A stretch of DNA of 64,000 nucleotides. Source: Mangrovimonas sp. TPBH4 (lineage in GTDB: Bacteria; Bacteroidota; Bacteroidia; Flavobacteriales; Flavobacteriaceae). The notes beneath the pieces were generated by a model. The model worked only from the letters and a program-made list of their open reading frames with translations. It was not told the origin of the DNA and did not search any database. Location of the stretch: NCBI RefSeq assembly GCF_001280505.1, contig NZ_LBIO01000039.1, positions 1-64,000 of the forward strand, in the 5' to 3' direction. Made by a program: the position numbers and the translations under genes. Below, piece after piece: positions 35,630-44,840 of the stretch. Position 1 is the first letter of the stretch, and every line of letters starts with the position of its first letter.

Positions 35630-36247
35630 CTAGATTAAAATGAATATGGCGATTCCAACAAAGACAATAATCTGCAGCCATTTCAACACCAAGCCTGTAT
35701 TTTTATGATGAATAAGATAATTTGAAATAGCCCCTGAAAGAATGGCTATGCTAGCAAAAATCACCAAGGAAACGCCCATAAAAATAAATCCCAACACATA
35801 AAATTGCCAAACGGTTGACAGACGATCACTAAACAAAAAACCAGGAAAAAGTGCTAAAAAGAATAGGGATACTTTGGGGTTAAGAACATTCATAATAACC
35901 CCTTGTTTGTACAATTGAGACACACTCTTTTTAGGAATGCCACGGGAGTTCAATTCCAATGCCGAACTACTTTTATACACCTTATAGGCCAAATACAATA
36001 AATATCCCGCTCCAAACAGTTTGATGGCTAAATACACATAATCATTTTCCTTAATCAAGGTAGACACTCCAAAAGCCACCAAGGTTGTATGCACGATGCA
36101 GCCCGATATTAACCCGGCAACAGTAGCCAAACCATATTTTTTGCCATGGGCTATGCTTTGCAGCAGCACATAAATATTATCCGGTCCTGGCGAAATTGCC
36201 AAGGCCGAGGTTGCCACTACAAACGATATCAGAATATCAACATTCAT
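35630..36247 (-). CDS. LysE/RhtB-family amino-acid exporter
   Basis: A 205-residue membrane protein with six hydrophobic segments. The N-terminal signature ATSALAISPGPDNIYVL and the following GLATVAGLISGC are diagnostic of LysE/RhtB exporters, which expel amino acids or homoserine-type compounds. The start overlaps the pyrD stop in TAATG, so it is translated after pyrD. Substrate unknown. Confidence 0.9.
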   Translation of the reverse strand: MNVDILISFVVATSALAISPGPDNIYVLLQSIAHGKKYGLATVAGLISGCIVHTTLVAFGVSTLIKENDYVYLAIKLFGAGYLLYLAYKVYKSSSALELNSRGIPKKSVSQLYKQGVIMNVLNPKVSLFFLALFPGFLFSDRLSTVWQFYVLGFIFMGVSLVIFASIAILSGAISNYLIHHKNTGLVLKWLQIIVFVGIAIFILI

Positions 36248-37266
36248 TAAGCGCGATTTAAAATCGCCTTGTTGATTTTGGAAATCAGTTTTGGACCTTC
36301 ATAAATGAAGCCTGTATACAACTGTACCAAACTAGCACCTGCATCCAGTTTTTCAAGAGCATCTTCTGCAGAATGAATCCCTCCAACACCAATGATCGGG
36401 AATGCCTTATTGCTTTTTTCAGAAAGAAAACGAATCACTTCTGTAGATCTTTGTGTTAAAGGTTTTCCACTTAAGCCTCCAGTTTCATCTTTGCTTTCAG
36501 ATTTCAACCCTTCTCTTGAAATGGTCGTATTTGTGGCAATTACACCTTCAATTTTGGTATCCTTCACAATATCGATAATGTCCATTAATTGCTCATCGGT
36601 TAAATCTGGAGCAATTTTAAGTAGAATTGGTTTTGGACTCGACTTTTCAGCATTGAGGTCTTTCAAGGTTTTTAAAAGATGCGTCAAAGGCCCCTTATCT
36701 TGTAACGCTCTTAAGTTTGGTGTGTTTGGAGAACTTACATTTACCACAAAGTAATCCACATAATCAAACAGCGCATTGAAACAGATTTTATAATCCTCCA
36801 CCGCAGTTTCATTAGGCGTCACTTTATTCTTTCCAATGTTCCCTCCTATCAGCACGCCTTTATTCTTTTTCAAACGCTCTACAGCTTCCTCAACACCTCC
36901 ATTGTTAAATCCCATTCTATTGATAATGGCCGAATCTGCTTTCAAACGGAATAGACGCTTCTTAGGATTTCCAGATTGTGCTTTTGGCGTTAAGGTGCCT
37001 ATTTCAATAAATCCAAATCCAAGGTCTCCCAACTCCTTGTATAATTTGGCATCCTTGTCAAAACCGGCCGCCAAACCAACGGGATTCTTAAATTTCAAAC
37101 CAAAGAGTTCGCGTTCCAATCGTTTATCTTCAACAAGGTACAAGCCTCGAAATATGCTTGGTACCAAAGGTATTTTATGAAGTATACGAATTAAGGAAAA
37201 TGTGAAGTGGTGAATTTTTTCCGGGTCAAAAAGAAAAAATAACGGTCTAACGATAAGTTTATACAT
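36247..37266 (-). CDS. pyrD: Dihydroorotate dehydrogenase (quinone)
   Basis: The ATG start at 37266 gives 339 residues (an upstream TTG is possible). It is a class 2, membrane-associated enzyme: the N-terminal helices ([23 protein letters not shown]) precede the barrel [17 protein letters not shown]. The signatures [35 protein letters not shown] with the catalytic serine, and [27 protein letters not shown] are present. It oxidises dihydroorotate to orotate and reduces quinone in pyrimidine synthesis. It is divergent from pepT and overlaps lysE at its end. Confidence 0.96.
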   Translation of the reverse strand: MYKLIVRPLFFLFDPEKIHHFTFSLIRILHKIPLVPSIFRGLYLVEDKRLERELFGLKFKNPVGLAAGFDKDAKLYKELGDLGFGFIEIGTLTPKAQSGNPKKRLFRLKADSAIINRMGFNNGGVEEAVERLKKNKGVLIGGNIGKNKVTPNETAVEDYKICFNALFDYVDYFVVNVSSPNTPNLRALQDKGPLTHLLKTLKDLNAEKSSPKPILLKIAPDLTDEQLMDIIDIVKDTKIEGVIATNTTISREGLKSESKDETGGLSGKPLTQRSTEVIRFLSEKSNKAFPIIGVGGIHSAEDALEKLDAGASLVQLYTGFIYEGPKLISKINKAILNRA

Positions 37267-37284
37267 AATTACAAGCTTGGACTG

Positions 37285-37346
37285 CAAAAATACTACGCAA
37301 ATGACAAATAACCTTACTATTCATTTTAGAAATTAGTAGTATTTTT
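37285..37346. promoter_or_regulatory. Divergent -7 elements between pyrD and pepT
   Basis: GTAGTATTTTTG occurs on the minus strand at 37285-37296 (facing pyrD) and on the plus strand at 37335-37346 (facing pepT). The two form an exact 12-bp inverted repeat, and each contains TATTTTTG, a match to TAnnTTTG. Neither has a clear -33 TTG. Confidence 0.55.
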
Positions 37347-37387
37347 GAAGACTTTATTAACATTGATTTTTATTAAAATACCCTCTC

Positions 37388-38626
37388 ATGATAAACAAAC
37401 AACACCTTATAGACAGATTTATAAGTTATGTAACGGTTGACACAGAATCGGATCCTGCATCTGAAACGACTCCAAGTACCGAAAAACAATGGGATTTGGC
37501 CAATGCCCTAGCCCAAGAACTTAAGGATATTGGGATGACCGATGTGACTATTGATGAGAACGCATACATTATGGCAACCTTGCCTAGTAACGTAGACCAT
37601 GAAGTGCCTACCATTGGATTTGTATCGCATTTTGATACGTCTCCTGACTTTACTGGTGCCAATGTAAAACCACAGATTATAGAAAACTACGATGGTAAGG
37701 ACATTGTTTTAAATGCTGAAAAGGACATTATCCTGTCTCCTTCCTATTTTGAAGACTTATTGCAATACAAAGGTCAAACCTTGATTACCACCGACGGAAA
37801 CACCCTTTTGGGAGCCGATGACAAGGCCGGTATTACCGAAATTGTTTCAGCTATGGAATACCTTATCCAACACCCTGAAATAAAGCACGGTCCAATCCGT
37901 GTGGGCTTTACGCCTGATGAAGAAATTGGTAGAGGAGCCCATAAATTTGACGTTGAAAAATTTGGAGCTGAATGGGCTTATACCATGGACGGGAGCCAAA
38001 TTGGTGAGTTGGAATACGAAAACTTCAACGCGGCAGGAGCCACTGTTAAGGTAAAAGGAAAGATTGTGCACCCAGGTTACGCCAAAGGAAAATTGGTAAA
38101 CTCCATGTACATCGCTACTGATTTCATCAATTCCTTACCAAGACTTGAAACTCCAGAGCACACCGAAGGTTACCAAGGATTTTTCCACTTGCATGGCATG
38201 GAGGGGAAAGTTGAGGAAACCGTTTTGAAATACATCATTCGTGACCACGACAAAGGGCATTTTGAGGCCCGTAAAGAAGTGATGCAGAAATTGGCCAACG
38301 AAATCAATTCTGAATACGGAAGAGAAGTGATTGAAATTGAAATCAAAGACCAATACTTCAACATGAAGGAAAAAGTAGAGCCTGTAATGCACATTGTAGA
38401 CATAGCAGAGGAAGCAATGAAACAATTGAACATTAAACCTCTTATCAAGCCTATCCGAGGTGGTACAGACGGGTCGCAATTAAGTTATAAGGGCTTACCT
38501 TGTCCAAACATCTTTGCTGGTGGACATAACTTCCATGGATGTTACGAATATGTCCCAGTGGAAAGCATGATCAAGGCCACAGAAGTAATCTGTAAAATTG
38601 CAGAGCTTACTGCATTGAAAAAATAA
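37388..38626 (+). CDS. pepT: Peptidase T (tripeptide aminopeptidase)
   Basis: A 412-residue M20-family zinc peptidase that removes N-terminal residues from tripeptides in the cytoplasm. Zinc-site motifs are [60 protein letters not shown] and the C-terminal [30 protein letters not shown]. The length is standard and there is no signal peptide. Confidence 0.96.
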   Translation: MINKQHLIDRFISYVTVDTESDPASETTPSTEKQWDLANALAQELKDIGMTDVTIDENAYIMATLPSNVDHEVPTIGFVSHFDTSPDFTGANVKPQIIENYDGKDIVLNAEKDIILSPSYFEDLLQYKGQTLITTDGNTLLGADDKAGITEIVSAMEYLIQHPEIKHGPIRVGFTPDEEIGRGAHKFDVEKFGAEWAYTMDGSQIGELEYENFNAAGATVKVKGKIVHPGYAKGKLVNSMYIATDFINSLPRLETPEHTEGYQGFFHLHGMEGKVEETVLKYIIRDHDKGHFEARKEVMQKLANEINSEYGREVIEIEIKDQYFNMKEKVEPVMHIVDIAEEAMKQLNIKPLIKPIRGGTDGSQLSYKGLPCPNIFAGGHNFHGCYEYVPVESMIKATEVICKIAELTALKK

Positions 38627-38652
38627 GATTGAATAAAATTGTCTAATTTAGT

Positions 38653-38682
38653 AAACGGGAACCCAAAAAGTTCCCGTTTTTA
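38653..38682 (+). terminator. Terminator of pepT
   Basis: A 10-bp stem AAACGGGAAC / GTTCCCGTTT with a 7-base loop and T tail lies 27 bases after the pepT stop. Confidence 0.88.
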
Positions 38683-38703
38683 TTTTCTCAATTCTTATGT
38701 ATT

Positions 38704-39297
38704 ATGGCAAAAGCTACTTCTGTTGAAGCTTATATTGAAAACTCCAATTTTCCCGAAGCTTTGAATCTCCTAAGGGAGATTATCACTTCCACGGAAGTTG
38801 AAGAATCCCTAAAATGGAATGCTCCTGTGTATGCCATCGGTGGTAAAAATGTTATTGGATTGGGGGCTTTTAAAAACCATTTCGGCATCTGGTTTTTCAA
38901 CGGAGTCTTTTTAAAAGATGAGAAACAATTGTTGGTAAATGCCCAAGAAACAACAAAGGCCCTAAGACAAATGCGATTTGAAAGCATTGAGGACATCGAT
39001 AAAAATGCAGTGCTTTCCTATGTAAAAGAAGCTATAGAAAACCAAAAATTAGGAAAAGAGCTCAAACCTGAAAGAAAAGGGAAAACTGTTGAAGTTCCTG
39101 AAGAACTTCAAAATGCCTTTGATAACAATTCAGACTTAAAAGAACACTTTGAAGCTTTAACCCCTGGCAAACAACGGGAATATTGTGAGCACATTGCCTC
39201 TGCCAAAAGAGACACAACAAAACTAAGCCGATTGGAAAAAATTACTCCAATGATTATGAAAGGCATTGGCCTAAACGACAAGTACAAAAATTGTTGA
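38704..39297 (+). CDS. DUF1801 / YdeI (OmdA) family protein
   Basis: A 197-residue soluble protein. The N-terminal half is a DUF1801 domain (ESLKWNAPVYAIGGKNVIGLGAFKNHFGIWFFNG). The C-terminal half is the bacteriocin-protection YdeI/OmdA region (VPEELQNAFDNNSDLKEHFEALTPGKQREYCEHIASAKR). The molecular function of this family is not known. It begins only 22 bases after the pepT terminator, so its promoter must lie at or within that terminator region. Confidence 0.85.
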   Translation: MAKATSVEAYIENSNFPEALNLLREIITSTEVEESLKWNAPVYAIGGKNVIGLGAFKNHFGIWFFNGVFLKDEKQLLVNAQETTKALRQMRFESIEDIDKNAVLSYVKEAIENQKLGKELKPERKGKTVEVPEELQNAFDNNSDLKEHFEALTPGKQREYCEHIASAKRDTTKLSRLEKITPMIMKGIGLNDKYKNC

Positions 39298-39315
39298 TCA
39301 TAGGTATAGAAATAT

Positions 39316-39350
39316 AAAAAAAGCCACTTCATTTGAAGTGGCTTTTTCTA
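39316..39350. terminator. Bidirectional terminator between the YdeI-like gene and yajC
   Basis: A 14-bp stem AAAAAGCCACTTCA / TGAAGTGGCTTTTT with a 2-base nominal loop serves the converging genes. Confidence 0.9.
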
Positions 39351-39365
39351 TGCTTTAAAGACCGT

Positions 39366-39656
39366 TTATCTAGTTGCTACTTTGTCTTGAATCTTTTTGC
39401 TCATTTCCATTGAAATGGCAGAACGTTCAAATTTTATCTTACCCGCAAGGGTTTCGATTACACAACTATTGTCTTTATCGTTTAGTTCGACAATCTTACC
39501 ATGCAAACCGCTTTTGGTAATTACCTTGTCTCCCTTTTTTAGCTCGTTAGCAAACTTTTTTTCCTGTTTAGCTCTCTTCATTTGCGGTGCAATCATAAAG
39601 AAATACACCACCGCAAACATGGCTATAAAAGGTAAAAAATCAGTTAAGTTTCCCAT
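39366..39656 (-). CDS. yajC: Preprotein translocase accessory subunit YajC
   Basis: A 96-residue protein with one N-terminal membrane helix (about residues 7-24, LPFIAMFAVVYFFMIAPQMKR), then the conserved cytoplasmic domain KKGDKVITKSGLHGKIVELNDKDNSCVIE. YajC binds SecDF and the Sec translocon. It starts 3 bases downstream of the DUF1573 gene. Confidence 0.94.
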   Translation of the reverse strand: MGNLTDFLPFIAMFAVVYFFMIAPQMKRAKQEKKFANELKKGDKVITKSGLHGKIVELNDKDNSCVIETLAGKIKFERSAISMEMSKKIQDKVATR

Positions 39657-39659
39657 ATT

Positions 39660-40142
39660 TTAGTGTGCTGCTGCTGGCTTAGCTGCAGCGTCTGCAGGGT
39701 CAGCTTCAATAAATGCTTTGATTTTTACCATTTCTTTACCTTTCTCTGTGTTGGTAGTCAAGGTAATTGTTTTAGAGATTTGGTTTTTCCCTTTACCGTT
39801 GAACTTCACAGTGAACTCAGCAGATTCTCCTGGTGCCAAAGGCTCCTTGCTCCAATCTTGAGGTACTGTACATCCGCAAGTACTCTTGATGTTGCTTACT
39901 ACCAATGGAGCTTTACCAGTATTTGTATATACGAATTTAGTTTCTACAGGAGTTCCATTTTTAATGGTACCAAAATCGTGCTCTGTTTCCTCGAAAGAAA
40001 TTACAGGTAGGTCTCCAGCAACGGCATCTCTTTCTGCAGCAACTGCTACATTTTCACTTTTTACTTTACTTGCTGCATCTTCTTTACATGAAGTAAAAGC
40101 TACTAAACAAAGAGCGCTTAAACTTAATATCACTTTTTTCAT
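39660..40142 (-). CDS. DUF1573 lipoprotein
   Basis: A 160-residue exported protein. The signal peptide ends ALCLVAFTSC (Cys19), a lipobox. The mature part is a single DUF1573/Ig-like beta-sandwich: ISFEETEHDFGTIKNGTPVETKFVYTNTG, then APLVVSNIKSTCGCTVPQDW with the family's invariant CGC motif, and KTITLTTNTEKG. Function is unknown. It lies between nusB and yajC, 70 bases from nusB. Confidence 0.9.
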   Translation of the reverse strand: MKKVILSLSALCLVAFTSCKEDAASKVKSENVAVAAERDAVAGDLPVISFEETEHDFGTIKNGTPVETKFVYTNTGKAPLVVSNIKSTCGCTVPQDWSKEPLAPGESAEFTVKFNGKGKNQISKTITLTTNTEKGKEMVKIKAFIEADPADAAAKPAAAH

Positions 40143-40212
40143 TGGGATAAAATTTAATTATTAATATTTAATTGTTCCTTTTTCGAGGCGTAAATGTAGT
40201 AATTATTTCTAA

Positions 40213-41157
40213 CTACATCAATCCGCGCCCAATTTTATTTAATTTGTCCTCAGCTGTGTACTCCTTGACAATCTTGTCTAAAATACCATTAATAAATATG
40301 CTGCTCTTAGGAGTTGAATACTCCTTGGCGATTTCCAAATATTCATTAATGGTTACTTTTACAGGTATGGAAGGGAACTTTTGGAACTCGCAAATGGCCA
40401 TTTGCAACAACACGGCATCCAAACTAGCAATACGTTCGGTGTCCCAGTTCTTGGTCTTTTTGGCAATATCTGCATTGTATTTGGATACATTCAAAAGGGT
40501 CTTTTCCAAAAGGTCTACCGCAAAATCCCTGTCATCTAGATCCTTGTACAAATCTGGGGTAAAATAACTCTCCGGGCTATCCTTCTTCACTTTCTTCAAC
40601 AGTTTAAGAATACTTGTGTTCACTATCGGTAAATCGTCAACCCAAGTAATCTTTTTGTCTTCAAAATAGTCGTATAACTTTTCGTTAGGAGCTATAATTT
40701 CTGAAAAGATATCAACTACCAACTCCTTGTCTTCCTTGAAACTTGAGGTGGTAGAAGCCATATATTCCTTATATAGGTCGCTGTCTACAATAGCCTTGAA
40801 AATAATCTCCACATATTCAAAATCGAGGTACCAACAATTCAATTTTCTGGATTCAATTTCCTCCAAAAGTTCTTGATTGTTTCTCAATGACTGCAGGACA
40901 GCATTGTTCACAAATTTGGCGTTGGGGTTCTTTTCTTCTTGGGTAGCCAAGAATTTTTTCTGACTTTTATTTAAGTGATCTTCGGCTCTTTTATGAGTTT
41001 CTATCAACAATGCTAGGATGACCAAGTACAAATCGTACATACTATCCAAGCTTTGCAGCAAAAATCTTTCATCCTTCTTTATGTCATCACTTTCGGTACC
41101 ATTAAAAGCATAAATGGTTTGCATCACCTTGATACGGATATGTCTTCTATTAAGCAT
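40213..41157 (-). CDS. nusB: Transcription antitermination factor NusB (long Bacteroidota form)
   Basis: A 314-residue protein, about twice the length of E. coli NusB. The usual N-terminal helix (MLNRRHIRIKVMQTIYAF) is followed by a large Bacteroidota-type insertion with many charged helices. The canonical C-terminal half reads WDTERIASLDAVLLQMAICEF, then IPVKVTINEYLEIAKEYSTPKSSIFINGILDKI. NusB with NusE (S10) binds boxA RNA in rRNA antitermination. It has a hairpin in its leader and a -7 element shared with the region upstream of acnB. Confidence 0.94.
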   Translation of the reverse strand: MLNRRHIRIKVMQTIYAFNGTESDDIKKDERFLLQSLDSMYDLYLVILALLIETHKRAEDHLNKSQKKFLATQEEKNPNAKFVNNAVLQSLRNNQELLEEIESRKLNCWYLDFEYVEIIFKAIVDSDLYKEYMASTTSSFKEDKELVVDIFSEIIAPNEKLYDYFEDKKITWVDDLPIVNTSILKLLKKVKKDSPESYFTPDLYKDLDDRDFAVDLLEKTLLNVSKYNADIAKKTKNWDTERIASLDAVLLQMAICEFQKFPSIPVKVTINEYLEIAKEYSTPKSSIFINGILDKIVKEYTAEDKLNKIGRGLM

Positions 41158-41186
41158 ATGTAAGAACCTTTTTATAAAAAATTAGA

Positions 41187-41224
41187 GAGGCGAAAGTGTT
41201 GTTTCTTTCGCCTCGCAAAAATAC
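41187..41224 (-). promoter_or_regulatory. nusB -7 element followed by a perfect leader hairpin
   Basis: On the minus strand TATTTTTG (41217-41224) fits TAnnTTTG. Immediately after it GAGGCGAAAG (41205-41214) and CTTTCGCCTC (41187-41196) form a 10-bp stem with an 8-base loop, followed after 4 bases by a T-rich stretch. It may be the terminator of the upstream amino-acid dehydrogenase gene, an attenuator in the nusB leader, or both. Confidence 0.55.
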
Positions 41225-41270
41225 TATTATTTATTCATTGCTGAAACTAAAAAAAGGAATTGGCGCGCAA

Positions 41271-42374
41271 TTATTTTGCGTTTTCCTTTTTACGTGTTTC
41301 AATGCGTTCTTGAGCAATTTCCAGGGCTGCCTCATGGGTTGTAATTTGGGTAGCCTGTGCTTTTTCAAGAATTTCCAATGTTGTATTGTAGATATTTTCT
41401 GTTTTACGGATGATTTCCGGTCTGCCGTAGTTTTCCAATTCTGCATAAACGTTGATGATTCCGCCTGCATTGATCAAGAAATCCGGAGCATATACAATAC
41501 CTCGTTCCTGTAACAACTTACCGTGAACCTGTTCTTCCGCCAATTGGTTGTTGGCTGCACCAGCAACAATTTTTGCCTTAATACGGTTTATCGTGTCATC
41601 GTTAATGGTTGCTCCCAAGGCACAAGGTGCATAAATATCCATTTCTTCGCTGTAGATATCTTTTCCGGTGTAAATAGTGGCTCCATATTTAGAACTTACC
41701 ATTTCCAAACGCTCAGGACTGATGTCTGTAATGGTAACTTTAGCACCTTCATTCACCAAATGTTCCACCAAAGCTTCTCCTACATTTCCAATACCCTGTA
41801 CAAACACGGATTTGTCTTCCAACACATCCGATCCAAATTTAAACTTGGCCGCAGCCTTCATCCCCATAAACACTCCGTAAGCCGTAATTGGAGAAGGGTT
41901 CCCTGCTCCTCCTTTGTCTTCTGAAATACCAGTGACATAAGGCGTTACCTCTCTTACAAGATCCATGTCTGACGTGGCCATACCAACATCCTCTGCAGTA
42001 ATGTACTTACCGCTTAAGGAATGTACAAACTCCCCGAACTTTTTCATAAGCTCTGGAGTTTTTTGGGTCTTGGCATCCCCAATGATTACTGCTTTCCCAC
42101 CACCAAGGTTCAACCCAGTGATTGCAGATTTATAGGTCATCCCTCTAGACAAACGCAATACGTCGTTTAAGGCTTCCCATTCGTTGCTGTAATTCCACAT
42201 TCTTGTGCCTCCCAAAGCAGGTCCTAAAACTGTGTTGTGAATACCAATTATTGCTTTTAAACCAGTATCTTTGTCGTTGCAAAATACCACTTGCTCATGG
42301 TTGTCAAAAGATAATTGACCAAAAACCGGATCGACTTTCGAAAGTTCCGAAGAACTTATAACGTCTGAAATCAT
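41271..42374 (-). CDS. Leucine-type amino-acid dehydrogenase (Glu/Leu/Phe/Val family)
   Basis: A 367-residue NAD-dependent oxidative deaminase. The catalytic motif GMTYKSAITGLNLGGGKAVI contains the two lysines, the dinucleotide fold is VFVQGIGNVGEALVEHLVNEGAKV, and the N-terminal LGPALGGTRMWNY is typical of Leu/Val dehydrogenases. It converts branched-chain amino acids to keto acids, or the reverse. Which amino acid is preferred cannot be decided by eye. A full-consensus promoter lies 50 bases upstream of its start. Confidence 0.9.
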   Translation of the reverse strand: MISDVISSSELSKVDPVFGQLSFDNHEQVVFCNDKDTGLKAIIGIHNTVLGPALGGTRMWNYSNEWEALNDVLRLSRGMTYKSAITGLNLGGGKAVIIGDAKTQKTPELMKKFGEFVHSLSGKYITAEDVGMATSDMDLVREVTPYVTGISEDKGGAGNPSPITAYGVFMGMKAAAKFKFGSDVLEDKSVFVQGIGNVGEALVEHLVNEGAKVTITDISPERLEMVSSKYGATIYTGKDIYSEEMDIYAPCALGATINDDTINRIKAKIVAGAANNQLAEEQVHGKLLQERGIVYAPDFLINAGGIINVYAELENYGRPEIIRKTENIYNTTLEILEKAQATQITTHEAALEIAQERIETRKKENAK

Positions 42375-42423
42375 GTAATTTGAATTAATTAAAATACGTT
42401 CTTAGCACCTCTAAAAACGCGTG

Positions 42424-42454
42424 CAAAATTAATCCATTATTGAAATATTAGCAA
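42424..42454 (-). promoter_or_regulatory. Promoter of the amino-acid dehydrogenase gene
   Basis: On the minus strand TTG (42452-42454), a 20-base spacer and TAATTTTG (42424-42431) match the Bacteroidota consensus. Confidence 0.75.
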
Positions 42455-42510
42455 AAAATAATCATAAAATAAAAGTATCTTAAAAAAAGCTTAACAGTTC
42501 CTTTTTTTCA

Positions 42511-44268
42511 ATGAAAGAATTACAACATCTCAACAAATATTTTTACAAGTATCGCTATAAACTCCTCGCAGGTATTGTCATCACTATAATAGCCCGTATA
42601 TTTTTACTCTTCACCCCAGAATTGGTAGGCTCTTCAGTAGATATTATCGATGACTACAGAAAGGGAATTGTTACAGACATTGCCTTGGTAAAAAAGGAAC
42701 TTATCCTTAACATTCTATACATTGTTGGAGCCGCCATTATAGGTGGGGTCTTTACATTTTTAATGAGACAGACCATTATTAATGTATCTAGGTACATAGA
42801 GTACGATTTAAAAAACGAAGTATACGGGCAGTACCAACGCCTCTCCTTGGATTTTTACAAATCCAACCGCACAGGAGATTTAATGAACCGTATAAGTGAA
42901 GATGTTGGAAAGGCCCGTGAATATGCCGGCCCTGCCATTATGTACAGTATCAATACCATTACACTGTTTATCATTGCCTTGTTTTTAATGTTTAAGTCGG
43001 CACCTATGTTGACTTTGTATACCATTATTCCACTTCCGGTACTTTCATATTTCATCTATATTCTAAGCAAAGCCATTCATAAACGGAGTACAATTGTACA
43101 AGTTTGGTTATCCAAGCTCAACACCTTTGCCCAAGAGTCCTTTAGTGGGGTTGGTGTCATAAAATCATACGGCATCGAACAGCAGGTATATGAGGATTTT
43201 GATAAACTCTCTGCAGAAAACCGGCAAAAAAATATTGATCTCACTAAGGTTCAAGCCTTGTTTTTTCCATTAATGATCTTACTAATTGGACTAAGTAATA
43301 TTATCGTAATTTATATAGGCGGAAAGCAATACATCAACGGGGAAATTGAAAGTTTGGGTGTTATTGCCAAATTTATCATCTATGTCAATCTACTTACTTG
43401 GCCCGTAGCCACAGTTGGTTGGGTGACATCTGTAGTACAAAGAGCCGAAGCGTCTCAAAAACGCATCAATGAGTTTTTGAAATTGGAGCCTACCATAAAA
43501 AACAATACGCAGCACCACACCAATATCCAGGGAAATATCGAATTTCAGCATGTATCCTTTACTTACCCAGACACCAATATTCAAGCATTAAAGGATATTA
43601 GCTTTACCTTAAAGCAAGGAGAATCCCTGGCCATTCTTGGAAAGACTGGATCTGGAAAATCAACTATATTGGATCTCATTGGAAGACTTTATGATATTGA
43701 TACAGGAACTATACTTATTGATGAAACCCCTATTGAACTGTTAAACCTTACAGATTTAAGGGACAGTATTGGCTATGTTCCACAGGATGCCTTTTTATTT
43801 TCGGACACTATTAAAAACAACATCAAGTTTGGAAAAGAAGATGCTACCGATGAGGAGGTGATTAATGCTGCCAAAAACTCTGATGTACATAAAAACATTA
43901 TAGGCTTCTCAAAAGGCTATGATACCATATTAGGTGAACGAGGTATTACTTTATCCGGAGGGCAAAAACAACGTATTTCCATTGCTAGGGCCATTATAAA
44001 ATCGCCAGAAATTTTGTTGTTTGACGACTGTCTCTCAGCCGTTGACACCGAAACAGAAGAGAAAATCCTAAAGAACCTTAATCGCGTTTCAAAAGGCAAA
44101 ACTACTATAATTGTGAGCCATAGAATCTCCTCTGCAAAGAACGCCGACCACATTCTTGTCTTGGATGAAGGCGAGATCATTCAAAGAGGAAATCACGAAA
44201 CTCTCTTAAATTCAGAAGGTTATTACAAAGACCTTTATTTAAAACAGCTCAGCGAAAAAGAAATATAA
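42511..44268 (+). CDS. ABC transporter half-molecule (exporter, MsbA/LmrA-like)
   Basis: A 585-residue fused permease-ATPase. Six membrane helices occupy about residues 15-310. The ATPase has Walker A GKTGSGKST, Q-loop IGYVPQDAFLF, signature LSGGQKQR, Walker B ILLFDDCLSAVD and H-loop SHRIS. The residue after the Walker B aspartate is Asp, not the usual catalytic Glu (FDD rather than LDE), as in the degenerate site of heterodimeric exporters. No second half-transporter is adjacent. Substrate is unknown; lipid or drug export is the usual guess for this family. Confidence 0.9.
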   Translation: MKELQHLNKYFYKYRYKLLAGIVITIIARIFLLFTPELVGSSVDIIDDYRKGIVTDIALVKKELILNILYIVGAAIIGGVFTFLMRQTIINVSRYIEYDLKNEVYGQYQRLSLDFYKSNRTGDLMNRISEDVGKAREYAGPAIMYSINTITLFIIALFLMFKSAPMLTLYTIIPLPVLSYFIYILSKAIHKRSTIVQVWLSKLNTFAQESFSGVGVIKSYGIEQQVYEDFDKLSAENRQKNIDLTKVQALFFPLMILLIGLSNIIVIYIGGKQYINGEIESLGVIAKFIIYVNLLTWPVATVGWVTSVVQRAEASQKRINEFLKLEPTIKNNTQHHTNIQGNIEFQHVSFTYPDTNIQALKDISFTLKQGESLAILGKTGSGKSTILDLIGRLYDIDTGTILIDETPIELLNLTDLRDSIGYVPQDAFLFSDTIKNNIKFGKEDATDEEVINAAKNSDVHKNIIGFSKGYDTILGERGITLSGGQKQRISIARAIIKSPEILLFDDCLSAVDTETEEKILKNLNRVSKGKTTIIVSHRISSAKNADHILVLDEGEIIQRGNHETLLNSEGYYKDLYLKQLSEKEI

Positions 44269-44345
44269 CAAATTGTTGGTTTCTTAGCATTTTTTTTAGA
44301 TTTTTGAGTCATTAATAGGAACTAATTTTTTAATATTAAAATCTT

Positions 44346-44747
44346 ATGAGTGACCAAGGAATGATGGAAAAAGAGGAAATTTTTTCTAAAGTATTAAGAG
44401 CAGGAAGACGAACATATTTTTTTGACGTAAGAGCAACCAAAGCTGGAGATTACTACCTAACTATTACAGAAAGTAAAAAATTCACCAATGAGGATGGGTC
44501 TTTTCACTACAAAAAGCATAAAATTTATTTATACAAGGAAGATTTTGCTGAATTCAACGAAATCTTGAATGAAATGACAGATTATATTATTGATGAAAAA
44601 GGAGATGAAGTCATCAGCGAACGTCATCAAAAAAACTTCAAAAAAGACGATTACTATTCTAACGATGATATTGAAGAAGGAGGAACAAGCTATGAGACTT
44701 CTGCTTCAACGGGAAGCTTTACCGATGTCAACTTTGAAGATATTTAA
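44346..44747 (+). CDS. PUR-family (DUF3276) DNA/RNA-binding protein
   Basis: A 133-residue cytoplasmic protein. The central region is a single PUR repeat-like domain: EIFSKVLRAGRRTYFFDVRATKAGDYYLTITESKKF ... YKKHKIYLYKEDFAEFNEIL. The acidic, serine-rich tail is disordered-looking. Bacterial PUR-alpha homologues bind single-stranded nucleic acid and are typical of Bacteroidota and spirochaetes. It is 77 bases downstream of the ABC transporter gene. Confidence 0.88.
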   Translation: MSDQGMMEKEEIFSKVLRAGRRTYFFDVRATKAGDYYLTITESKKFTNEDGSFHYKKHKIYLYKEDFAEFNEILNEMTDYIIDEKGDEVISERHQKNFKKDDYYSNDDIEEGGTSYETSASTGSFTDVNFEDI

Positions 44748-44780
44748 TCATTCGATTTTATCAAACATAACACTTAAAAG

Positions 44781-44807
44781 CCGCTACCGAAACGTAGCGG
44801 TTTTTTT
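44781..44807. terminator. Terminator between the PUR gene and the acyltransferase gene
   Basis: A 7-bp G+C-rich stem CCGCTAC / GTAGCGG with a 6-base loop is followed by TTTTTTT. An A run on the left lets it act weakly on the minus strand too. Confidence 0.82.
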
Positions 44808-44840
44808 ATGGGCAATCCAATAAATTTACCTAGTAAAAAC

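Noticed and set aside
39400-40010. Plus-strand open frames opposite yajC and the DUF1573 gene
   Set aside because: Overlap well-defined minus-strand genes and show no conserved motifs.
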